Assembly: GCF_009769385.1 (NCBI RefSeq)
Contig: NZ_VKAB01000056.1
Coordinates: forward strand, 1-46,502
DNA: 46,502 nt
Reading direction: 5' to 3'
DNA from: Saccharothrix deserti
GTDB lineage: Bacteria; Actinomycetota; Actinomycetes; Mycobacteriales; Pseudonocardiaceae
How positions within the stretch are numbered: the stretch's first letter is position 1; every line of letters starts with the position of its first letter. This document shows, piece by piece, positions 34,459 to 43,100 of the stretch. The notes below the pieces were generated by a model. It did not search any database. It was not told the DNA's origin and was given only the letters and a program-made list of their open reading frames with translations. Both the position numbers and the translations under genes were made by a program.

Positions 34459-34472
34459 TGTTAGCGTTAACA
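34459..34472. promoter_or_regulatory. LacI-type operator candidate, copy 3
   Basis: TGTTAGCGTTAACA: arms TGTTA/TAACA around a 4-bp centre, immediately upstream of the GH30 start on the minus strand. Same 14-mer family as 1492-1505 and 1590-1603. The position would block GH30 transcription or initiation. Confidence 0.6.
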
Positions 34473-34546
34473 CACCTAACCGGGTGCCCTTGAGCGCGTC
34501 AAGAGCACGCCGCTCCAGGACCGGCGGGTGGGGGTCGGTCCGACTC

Positions 34547-37500
34547 TCAGCCCGCCAGGTCGGCCAGCGCGGCGCGGATGGTGATCGGCAGGTCGCCGTC
34601 CGGGCCGTCGTGCTCCACCAGGCCCGGCAGGACGGCGCGGTACACCTCGGCGGTTTCCCCGGGTGTCGCGAGGCCCAGTTCGTGGCGGCACTGGGCGATT
34701 CGGCGTCTGGTGCGCAGGGGTGCTCGGGCGTCGGGCGGGAGTGCCGCCAGTTCGGCGGCCAGGCACTCCTCCAGCACCGGCAGGGCGTCGGCGTAGCGGT
34801 CTTCGGAGAGCAGGACCCACGAGAGGCGCCACAGGGTTTCGCGGGTGACCGCATCCTCCGGCTTGTGGTGCTTCCGGCAGATGTCGATCAACGCCCGCAC
34901 CTCGGCTTCGGCGCCGGCCGTGTCGCCCGCCGCGTGGCGTGTCTCCGCCAATTCCTTGCGCAGCCACAGGGTCGCGGCGTCCGTGGCACCGTAGAACGCC
35001 GCATAGCCAGGCACCAGGTCGGCGAACTCGGCAGTCGCCTGCTCGGCGTCGATCTCCTCGGCCCGCAAGCGCATCCGCACGATGCCCCAACGGGTCGACA
35101 AGAGATCGCCGTGCGTCGACTCCAAGCGTCGCTCCTCGACTTCGAGGCACGCGCGGTAGACCGCGAGGGCCTCGGCCGGGCGATCCAAGCCCTCTAACAG
35201 ATCCGCCAACGACCAGCGCACGCGGGTGAGCTGGCCGTCGGTGTGCTTGCCCAGCGCCACGCACCTCCCGTCCAGGGAGCGCAGCTCTTCGACCGCGCCC
35301 TCCTTGTCCCCGTTGCGCACGCGGGTCGCGGCGACCTCGCGGCCGAGTCGAATCGAGCACAGCTCCTGCGTCCGCGGGTCGGTGCACTCCGGCAGATCGG
35401 CGAACTCGGCCAGCGCCTCGTCGACGGTGACCCGCGCCAACCGCAACCTCAGCCTGATCCGCGTGGTCGAGGTCTCCAGCACCGACGGGTCGCCCGGACC
35501 GAACTTTGATGTCCGCAACTCGGCCAGTTCGGCCAGCACGTCGAGCGCCTCGGGTTCCCGGGACAGCCGGATCAGGCTGTCGGCGTGGTAGGTCAGTGCG
35601 TCGCGCAGCTCCCACGCGTCCGGCCCGAGGAGCGTCCGGTAGTCCGCCAAGAGCGCGCGCCACTCCTGCTCCGCCTCGACGTTCTTGCGCAGGTTCAGCA
35701 GCGCGACCCCCCGGTTGCGCCGCACCGACATCACGAACAGGGGGTCAAGGGGGTCACCCGTCGGCTCGGTGAGCAGCTCGTCCAGTGCCGCCTCGGCCTC
35801 GGTGTCGCGGCGGGCCAGCAGCAGCGCCTTCGCGCGGTCCAGGCGGAGTTTGAGGTGGTGCTCGTCGAGGCGGGTGGACCGCGCGATGTCCTCGTCGTAG
35901 GCGGCAATCGCCTCGTCCACCAGCTTCTGCTCGCGCAGGCAGTCCGCATACGCCCGCAGCACTGTCCGGTACCGATCGCCGCGGTCCAGGCCGGACGCCC
36001 GCAGGTGGCGCAGGAGTTCCCGGTACTCCAGCGCGGCCTCCGAGTGCAGGCCGAGCAGCGTCAGCACGGCCGCGACCTCGCCGCGCGCCGAGTGCGGTGT
36101 GACCGGACCCCGCCAGGCGTCCTGGAACTCGTCCAGCGCCACGGCCGTCTCACCGCGCTTGATGAGCTTGCGCACCAGCTTCGCCTTCCACGTCAACGTG
36201 AAGTGGTCGCTGTGGCCGCGTTCGCGGTGGCAGTCGGCGATCGCCGCGCGGATCTCCGCCTCCGCCTCCTCGTGACGCCCGAGGTCGGTCAACATCCCGA
36301 TGAGCACGCTCCTGGACACCAGCGTGTACGGGTTCGCCGCGCCCAACAGGGAGGTCCGGGTCCGGGCGATCGCACGCATCTCCTCCACGGCGCCCGCCGC
36401 GCCTTCGATCTGGTCCAGCGTCCATGCGGCCTCGTGGCGGGTCACGAGGGTGTCCGGGTGGTCCGGTCCGAGGACCTCGGTCTGGACCGCGGCGATCCGC
36501 CGGAACTCCGCCTCCCGTTCGGCGATGGGACCGGTGCCGGCCAACGCGGCGCGGTGGCGTGCGGCGAGCAGCACGGGGTCGTCGTCGGGCAGTGCGCGGG
36601 CCCTGGACAGCACGAGCTGCGAGTACCGCTCGGCGTCTTCGACGTCGTCGGAGAACGGCATGTACGCGTACCCGCGAACGGCGCACTGGAGCACCTCGCG
36701 GAACACCGCCTCGTCGTCCTCCGGCACCAACGCCACGAGCGCGGCCACGTGCGGCAGGAGGAGGCGCCACCAGGTCCAGTTCTCGGCCTCCTCGGGCGCG
36801 GGTGTGGCGGCACGCGTGATCAGCCGGGCCGCCGCGCGCCACGTCGGCGCCTGCTCCGCGGCCGGCAGCGCGCGCAGCCTGCTCGCGACCGCCTCCAGCA
36901 CCAGGCGGTGGCCGAGCAGGCACGCCAGCGGCGGCTCGGAAACGTGATCCGGCACGCCTGTCAGGCCGTCGACCTGGGTCACCACGAGCATCGCCTGGTC
37001 GACCAACGCCTCCAGCGACAGGTCCACGTCGCTCAGCACGACCGCCCGGCTCGCGGCCTCGGCGAGCACGGCCTCGTCCAGCAGGTCGGCGGGCAACGGG
37101 GCCGAGGCGAAGCACGACATGAGCCGCATCAAGGCCCTGGCGTGCACGAAACCCTGCGTCTCCAACAGGTCCAGGCTCATCTCCCAGGTGCGGCTCACCA
37201 GGCCGCGGTGCAGCTGTTCGCGCCGTTCGACGTCGTTCAGGTGCGGCACGCCCTCGTCGAGCAGGTCGGGCGCGAAGTCGCCGAGGGCCTGCCGGTAGGC
37301 GTCGAACGTGGCCGCGCGCGCCGGACGCCCGGCCTCGCGCCGCAGCAGCCCGCCACCGCGCGACGTGCGGCCGAGGTACGTGCCCGCCGAGCGCAGCGCC
37401 AGCGGCAGGCCGCCGAGGCGTTCGGCGAGCGCGCGGGCCGCGCTCCGCTCGCCCGCGTGACCGGCCAGGTCGATCAGCACGTCCGCGGCGTCTTCCTCAC

Positions 37501-38356
37501 CCAGCACGTCCACGTGGTGGAGCCTGGCCCGGCTGCCCCACACTTCGCGCGTGCCGACCCGGGACGTCACCACGGTGGTGCCCGCGCGGCTGGGACGCAC
37601 CCACCCCGTGCCGTCGCCGGGCACACCGCCCGCGGACGCGAGCAGGTGTGGCTCGTCGGCGTTGTCCACGACCAGCAGCCACGGGTGCGGTGCCGCGTCG
37701 AGGTGCCGCCACAGCAGGTCCATCGCACTGCCGTGCCCGGCCCACGCGTGCTCGACCTGGTTCTCCGGCACGCCGACCTCGCGGGCGACCTGCTTCATGC
37801 CCTCGATGAGCCCACCGCGCTGCGACGCCGAAACCCAGAAGACAGGGCAGTCGGCCGGTGCACGGCGCGCGACCTCCAGGGCGATGGTGGTCTTGCCGCA
37901 GCCGCCCAGCCCGTGGAGCACCTGGAGCACCGGCTCAGGTCGCCCGACCAGGTCGACGATGTGGTCGAGCACCTCGACACGTCCGCGGACGTGCGCGGGC
38001 AGCCCGCCGATCGGCGGGCGGATGGACAGCGACCCCGGCCTGCGGACCTCGACCGATTCGGCCGGAGCGGTGCCGCGCCACTGCCGCTCGGCTCCTTGGG
38101 CGGCCTCCCACAGGCGCTTCCACCGGGCGTCGGGCGGGATGTCGCACGCCTTGAGCAGCTTGGCGACGGTGTCCCAGCTGGGCGTCTTCGCGCCGCCGAG
38201 CGCGTCGGACAGCGTCGCGGGAGAGACACCGGCGTCGGCGGCGAAGATCCGCGACACCTGGTAGCCGGCGTCGGACATCGCACCGCGCAGCCGTTCGGCG
38301 AGCACGCGCATGTCCGCCGGGGCATCGGCGTTCACCGGATCCAGCCTGCCCGCCAT
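34547..38356 (-). CDS. STAND NTPase: N-terminal HTH, NB-ARC and long TPR array
   Basis: 1269 residues from the ATG at 38356 (GGAGAGGGG upstream). Order: an XRE-like HTH (~18-72; VSRIFAADAGVSPATLSDALGG), then NB-ARC with P-loop GLGGCGKTT (149-157), Walker B LLVVDNAD (227-234), TTVVTSR (~260) and GLPLAL (~316). A winged-helix region precedes ~700 residues of tetratricopeptide-like repeats (e.g. GPDHPDTLVTRHEAAWTL; HSDHFTLTWKAKLV) to the C terminus. No signal or membrane segment. STAND proteins are ATP-switched sensors or oligomerising platforms; some defend against phage. The HTH suggests DNA binding and self-control: the divergent gap has many GAACG half-sites. The GH30 gene lies downstream but is separately controlled. 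Confidence 0.9.
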   Translation of the reverse strand: MAGRLDPVNADAPADMRVLAERLRGAMSDAGYQVSRIFAADAGVSPATLSDALGGAKTPSWDTVAKLLKACDIPPDARWKRLWEAAQGAERQWRGTAPAESVEVRRPGSLSIRPPIGGLPAHVRGRVEVLDHIVDLVGRPEPVLQVLHGLGGCGKTTIALEVARRAPADCPVFWVSASQRGGLIEGMKQVAREVGVPENQVEHAWAGHGSAMDLLWRHLDAAPHPWLLVVDNADEPHLLASAGGVPGDGTGWVRPSRAGTTVVTSRVGTREVWGSRARLHHVDVLGEEDAADVLIDLAGHAGERSAARALAERLGGLPLALRSAGTYLGRTSRGGGLLRREAGRPARAATFDAYRQALGDFAPDLLDEGVPHLNDVERREQLHRGLVSRTWEMSLDLLETQGFVHARALMRLMSCFASAPLPADLLDEAVLAEAASRAVVLSDVDLSLEALVDQAMLVVTQVDGLTGVPDHVSEPPLACLLGHRLVLEAVASRLRALPAAEQAPTWRAAARLITRAATPAPEEAENWTWWRLLLPHVAALVALVPEDDEAVFREVLQCAVRGYAYMPFSDDVEDAERYSQLVLSRARALPDDDPVLLAARHRAALAGTGPIAEREAEFRRIAAVQTEVLGPDHPDTLVTRHEAAWTLDQIEGAAGAVEEMRAIARTRTSLLGAANPYTLVSRSVLIGMLTDLGRHEEAEAEIRAAIADCHRERGHSDHFTLTWKAKLVRKLIKRGETAVALDEFQDAWRGPVTPHSARGEVAAVLTLLGLHSEAALEYRELLRHLRASGLDRGDRYRTVLRAYADCLREQKLVDEAIAAYDEDIARSTRLDEHHLKLRLDRAKALLLARRDTEAEAALDELLTEPTGDPLDPLFVMSVRRNRGVALLNLRKNVEAEQEWRALLADYRTLLGPDAWELRDALTYHADSLIRLSREPEALDVLAELAELRTSKFGPGDPSVLETSTTRIRLRLRLARVTVDEALAEFADLPECTDPRTQELCSIRLGREVAATRVRNGDKEGAVEELRSLDGRCVALGKHTDGQLTRVRWSLADLLEGLDRPAEALAVYRACLEVEERRLESTHGDLLSTRWGIVRMRLRAEEIDAEQATAEFADLVPGYAAFYGATDAATLWLRKELAETRHAAGDTAGAEAEVRALIDICRKHHKPEDAVTRETLWRLSWVLLSEDRYADALPVLEECLAAELAALPPDARAPLRTRRRIAQCRHELGLATPGETAEVYRAVLPGLVEHDGPDGDLPITIRAALADLAG

Positions 38357-38384
38357 CCCGCGCCCCTCTCCGCCGTTCAAGCCC

Positions 38385-38458
38385 GAACAGCGAACGAACC
38401 CCGAACGCCGCGGTCGGGAGGGACCCGTTCGCCGAACGTTCACGGACGTCACTGAACG
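38385..38458. promoter_or_regulatory. Cluster of GAACG half-sites in the STAND divergent promoter
   Basis: GAACG occurs at 38392, 38403, 38434 and 38454, with GAAC variants at 38385 and 38396. They include the inverted repeat CGTTC-GCC-GAACG (38426-38438) and the overlapping palindrome GAACGTTC (38434-38441). All lie within 75 bp between the STAND start and the divergent small frame. Probably a binding array for an HTH regulator, perhaps the STAND protein itself. Confidence 0.5.
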
Positions 38459-38516
38459 CTACCGGCCCGCCCTACACAGGGTGCATCGCCACTCGGACGA
38501 AGGATGTGACCGGCAG

Positions 38517-38645
38517 ATGTTCCAGCAACTGCTCGACATGGCGGTGCAGGTGTCGACGTGCGTCAACCTCACCGTGAACGCAGTGGTCGCGGTCGTGCTC
38601 CTGCGGCGCGGTCGCGGGGATCGGGACGGAAGATCAGGTGGATGA
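38517..38645 (+). CDS. Possible 42-residue membrane microprotein
   Basis: ATG with GAAGGA 12 nt upstream. Sequence MFQQLLDMAVQVSTCVNLTV followed by a hydrophobic VVAVVLL segment and an Arg/Gly tail. One transmembrane helix plausible. Its stop overlaps the ATG of the XRE-type fragment (ATGA), suggesting an operon. It is divergent from the STAND gene across the GAACG cluster. No family recognised, and it may be non-coding. Confidence 0.4.
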   Translation: MFQQLLDMAVQVSTCVNLTVNAVVAVVLLRRGRGDRDGRSGG

Positions 38646-38905
38646 CGACTACCGGCAGCGACAGGCGGGGACAGGCGGGGACCGACTGCCCCGGCAGCGC
38701 CTCGCCCGGCGCGTGGTCCGTCGCCGGCACCGCGAGGCACGGCGACGGCGGCACTGCACTGGGGACCCTCCTGCGGGCCCAACGCGACAAAGTGACCCCT
38801 GAGGAGGCCGGTCTACCGATCGGGCCGGGCCTGCGGCGGACTCCCGGACTGCGCCGCGAGGAGCCGGCCACGCTCGCCGGGATCAGCGTCGACCGGTTCG
38901 GCCCC
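38642..38905 (+). pseudogene. Truncated XRE/MmyB-type regulator
   Basis: Reads ALGTLLRAQRDKVTPEEAGL, then LRRTPGLRREEPATLAGISVDR, the conserved HTH start of actinobacterial MmyB-like regulators. After ISVD the expected YYTRLEQGR and the whole ligand-binding domain are missing. The frame drifts on, antisense to the MFS gene. A 5' piece only; the end point is approximate. Confidence 0.65.
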
Positions 38906-38993
38906 GCTGTCGCTTCACAGTTGATCTGGCGGGTTCTCGCCGGAGGTGGCGGGAGTTGGAGCGCCGTTCGTGGGAAGGCGGCGCCGTTCGGGG

Positions 38994-39890
38994 TCAGTGG
39001 GCGGGTTCGGCCTCGGCGGGGAGTTGCCGGACGGAGCGCACGGCGAGCGCCAGTGGCGCGCTCAGCACGGCGACCAGCGCGCCGGCGAGGAGCACGGTGT
39101 CCGTGCCGATGCGCTCGGCCGCCGGCCCGGCCAGCGCCATGCCCACGGGCGCGGCGGCCAGGCCGACGACGGTGGAGAAGCCGGTGGCCCGGGCGACGAG
39201 GTCGGCGGGCACGTGGGTCTGCCGTGCGGTGTCGGTGAGAACGGCGTAGATGGCGGACTGCACCCCCGCGGGAACGGCCGCCGCGGCGAGCACCGGGACC
39301 GGCGCGCCGGCGGCGAGCAGGACCAGCAGCGGGGCCAGTGCGACGGGGATGGTGACGGCGACCCGGAGCGGGCGCCGCGGTCGCCAGCGCAGGGCGACCG
39401 TGCTGCCCAGCAGCGCGCCGACGGCGTAGCCGTTGCCGATGAACGCCCACGCCAGGGGGCCGCCCAGCCGCTGGTCGGCGATGATCGGGCCGATCACCAG
39501 GAACGGGGAGATGCAGACGCCGTTGATGACGGCGACCTGGACGGTGGTGGCCTGCAACCAGGGGCGGGCGCGGAAGTCACGCCACCCGTGCCGCACGGCG
39601 TCCAGCAGCGCCGGTCGTCGTGGCATCGACCTGTCCGGGGTTTTCAGTGCGACGAGCGCGGCGGCGCTGATCGCGAACGTGGCCGCGTCCACGGCGAAGG
39701 ACACACCGGCCCCGATCGTGGCCACCAGCGCCGCCGACACCACCGGGGCGATGAGCGTCGCGGCGTTCTGGGCGGCGTTGACCAGGGCGTTGGCCTGGCG
39801 GCGTTGCGCCTCGGGCACCACGTCGGCGACCAGGCCCGCCGCGGCGGGGGCGAAGAAGGCGTTGGCCGCACCTGCCGACCCGGGCGAGCG
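38994..39890 (-). pseudogene. MFS transporter lacking its N-terminal helices
   Basis: About 295 residues with eight or so hydrophobic segments: FFAPAAAGLVADVVPEAQRRQANAL onward, GWRDFRARPWLQATT, then the C-terminal half of a DHA-type efflux permease. The first three to four transmembrane helices are missing. The 5' end joins an LtrA-like fragment of the opposite strand at about 39885-39895. It could still be translated from a TTG at 39902, but would be an incomplete transporter. Confidence 0.75.
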
Positions 39891-40070
39891 CCGGCTGGAC
39901 AAGACCCGTGGTCAGGCCCGCCTCAGCCTGGCGGTCCACGCCTACGGGTACGGCCACTTCCCCATCGTCGCGGGCATCGTGCTGACCGCGCTCGGCATCG
40001 AGGGCGTCGTCGCCCACGCGGACCACGGCGAGGCGTTGGGGGCCTTCTACGCCTGGGCGCAGGAAGGGCT
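39890..40070 (+). pseudogene. Fragment of a low-temperature-requirement A (LtrA)-like membrane protein
   Basis: A plus-strand stretch reads ARLSLAVHAYGYGHFPIVAG, IVLTALGIEGVVAHADHG, then GEALGAFYAW. The conserved A-Y-x-Y-x-H-x-P-I-V-A-G-I-V-L block is typical of LtrA-type proteins. Both ends are missing: the left abuts the truncated MFS gene, the right fades before the GH78 terminator. Confidence 0.5.
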
Positions 40071-40095
40071 GCGGTTGCTCGACGAGGCGCAGGCG

Positions 40096-40122
40096 CGGTG
40101 GCCGGGGATACCCCGGCCACCG
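40096..40122. terminator. Terminator hairpin downstream of GH78
   Basis: Perfect 12-bp arms (40096-40107 / 40111-40122) with an ATA loop, 11 nt past the GH78 stop on the minus strand. Confidence 0.65.
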
Positions 40123-40133
40123 CCGCCGATTCC

Positions 40134-43100
40134 TCAGTTCAGACGGACCGACCAGACGTCCGCGATGGACGGGTCGAAGTCGCCCGGGACGTCCTGGAAG
40201 CGGATCCGGACCTTGCCGTCCGCGGTGTCCGCCGACGGTTGCACCAGGAACTGGTAGGTCGCCGTGCCGCCGTCCCCGCGCTGGAACCGGCGCTGGTGCA
40301 CGGGCTTGCCGTCGATCACGACGTCGTAGGTCTTGAGCTGCGCCATGTGGTACGTCTCGACCGCGCGGATCACGAACGCCTGGCCGGCGGGGACGTCCAG
40401 GTCCATTTCGAACCAGCCGTCGGATGCGCTGTTGTCGGTGTAGCGCCGGGTGAGTCCGGCCTCGGTGTTCGTGCCCGAGGTCGGGGAGGTGGCGAGCGCG
40501 TGCGCGGTCTCCGACGCCTGGTCCCCGAGGTCCACGTGGTCGACCGCGTTCGCCGGCGGGGTGACCAGGTCGACGGTGGCCTTCACGGTCCCGCGCTCCT
40601 CCGACGTCGACCCGACGACCGCGGCGACGGTGACCTCGCCCGCGGTGACCGTCAGCGGCACGTCGACCTTGACGGGCACTGTGACGGTCGCGCCCGCGGC
40701 GATGTCCACCGACTGCGCGGCCGGTGCGGCCCACCCTGCCGGAACCCCGATCTCGAGACTCCGCCTGAGGTCCGCGTTCGCCCGGTTGATGAGCGTGACG
40801 GACGCGGTCAGCGCCTCACCGGGCGCGACCTTCCCGGGTGACAGTGCGACGGACCCGACGACTACCGGCGCCGCCACCGCGAGGGACGCGGCCACGGGCA
40901 GGTTCGCCGTGCTCCCCCGGTAGTCGTAGGAGACGATGCCCTGAAGTTCCACCGCCCCGAGGGCGGCGTCGGCCGGAACGCCCACGGTGTACTGGAGCCG
41001 CACGGTCTGGCCGGGCTGCACGCGCGTCGAACGGTCACCGGTGGCACGCACTTCCCAGCCGGACGGGGCGCTCAGAGCGGCACCGAGCGACGCCAGGTCG
41101 CTCGTTCCGCCGTTCGCGACGGTGATCGTGACGGGGACCGTCGAGCCCGGGAACCACGGACCACCGGCCAGCTCGATCTTGGCCACCGCGCCCAGCAGCA
41201 GCCCCGAGGCGCTCGACAGGTTCGTCTCGATGCGGTCGAGCAGCGACCGCAAGGCCGTTGCCTCGTCGATCGGAATCGTTCCCCTGCCCAGCTGAGCGGC
41301 GATCCAGCGACGGAGATCGCCCACCCGCGCCAACGCCCGGTGCACCGCGACGGCCGCCTTCCGGTCGCTGTCGGCTGTACAGGCGTCCCACGCGGTGTCG
41401 AGGGACGACTGCATCTGCTGGGTCCAGTTGCGCGCCACAGGCGCGCCGGGCGCGTCGAGACGACCGACCCGATCACGCAGTTCCTTGGCCGCGTCGGTGG
41501 CGTCGCCGATGCCGCCGAGGACGGGGGCGACGCCGAAGCTGTAGGCCCCCGAGCCGACCTCGAACACGGCCGCTCCGCCTTCCATGCGCAGGAAGCGCAC
41601 GCCGCTCACCATGGCCGCCGGACGGCCTCCTTCGGTGACGGCCCAGCGGCTCTTGGTGGGCACGTGGACCTCGGCAACGGTGTTCACCGGCACCGTCACG
41701 TTGAGGTCGACGGTGCCGTCGTGCACCCGCCACGACGAGGACAGACCGCCGTACACGGTGTCGAGCTGCCCGGAGCCCTCGGTCAGACCGCCCCCGATCA
41801 CGGGTGCGATCCGGGAGCGCTTGTAGCCGGGTTCGAGGGCCGACAGGCCGCCGATGTTCTGGAACATCCAGTCCCTCACCGCGCCGTAGGCGTAGTGGTT
41901 GAAGGAGTTCATGTCCACCGGGCCGAAGCTGCCGTCGGGCATGATCGAGTTCCAGCGCTCCCACATCGTCGTGGCGCCGTTGACCACCTCGTAGCCCCAG
42001 GACGGGTAGTCCTTGTGCAGCAACACCTTGTAGGCCAGGTCGTCACGCCCGATGACGCTCAGGGCGGGCAGCAGCAGCGGGGTCCCGATGAAGCCGGTCC
42101 GGAGGTGGTGGTCGGTGAGCGCCAGCTTGGCCACGAACTTCTCGCCGACCTTGCCCACCAACGCCGGTTCGGTGACCAGTCCCATCGCCAAGGCCATGGC
42201 GTACCCGGTCTGCGAGTTGCCGGCGACGGTGCCGTCCGCCGCCACGTAGGCCTGCGTGAACGCTCGACGGATGTCCGCCGACAGCGTCTTGTACTCGTTC
42301 GCGGCCGCGGTGTCCCCGAGGGCCTCGGCCACTTCCGCCATCATGCGCGCGTCCTCGGCGAAGTAGGCCGTGCCGAGCACACCCTGCACGGTCGGGTCGT
42401 CCAGGTGCAGCCAGTCGTTGGTGAAGAACGTCGTACGGCCCGGCTCCAGGAGGTCGGGTCCCGCGCTGCTGCGCGCGAAGCCGAAGAACTTCTTCATCGC
42501 CTCGTAGTTCTCCCGCAGGATGCCGACGTCACCGTAGGCGCGCCACACCGAGTACGGCACGGTGATCATCACATCGGACCACCCGACACCGCTCTCCCCG
42601 AACTGGCCCTGCGGGGTGGGCACCACCGCGGGCAGGTCGCCGTTGGCGTACTGGGAGTTGCGCACGTCCGCCATCCAGTGGGACAGGAACGCGCGCGTGT
42701 CGACCAGGTAGTTGGCGGTCGGGGCGAACAGGCTGATGTCGCCGGTCCAACCCAGCCGCTCGTCCCGGGCCGGGGTGTCGGTGGGGATCGACAGGAAGTT
42801 GCCCCGCTGACTCCACGAGATGTTGCCCACCAACTGGTTGAGCATGCCGTCCGAGGTCCGCAGCGTGCCGGTGGACCGCAGGTCGGAGCCCCACACAACG
42901 CCCTTGACGTCGGAGAGGGCGGGCGGAGCGTTCACCCCCGTGATCTCGATGTAGCGGAACCCGTGCTGGGTGAACGTGGGCTCGTAGGTCACGGTCCCGG
43001 AATCGGCGAACACGTAGTGGTCGGTCACCTTGGCGCTGCGGAAGTTGTCCGTGTAGAGGGTTCCGTTCTTGTCGAGCACCTCCGCGTACCGGATCTTCAC

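Noticed and set aside
35585..38455. A 956-codon open frame on the plus strand, antisense to the STAND gene
   Set aside because: It mirrors the STAND reading frame in very GC-rich DNA and encodes a low-complexity Arg/Gln/Val/Gly mixture with no domain. The minus strand has NB-ARC and TPR motifs, so this is a shadow.
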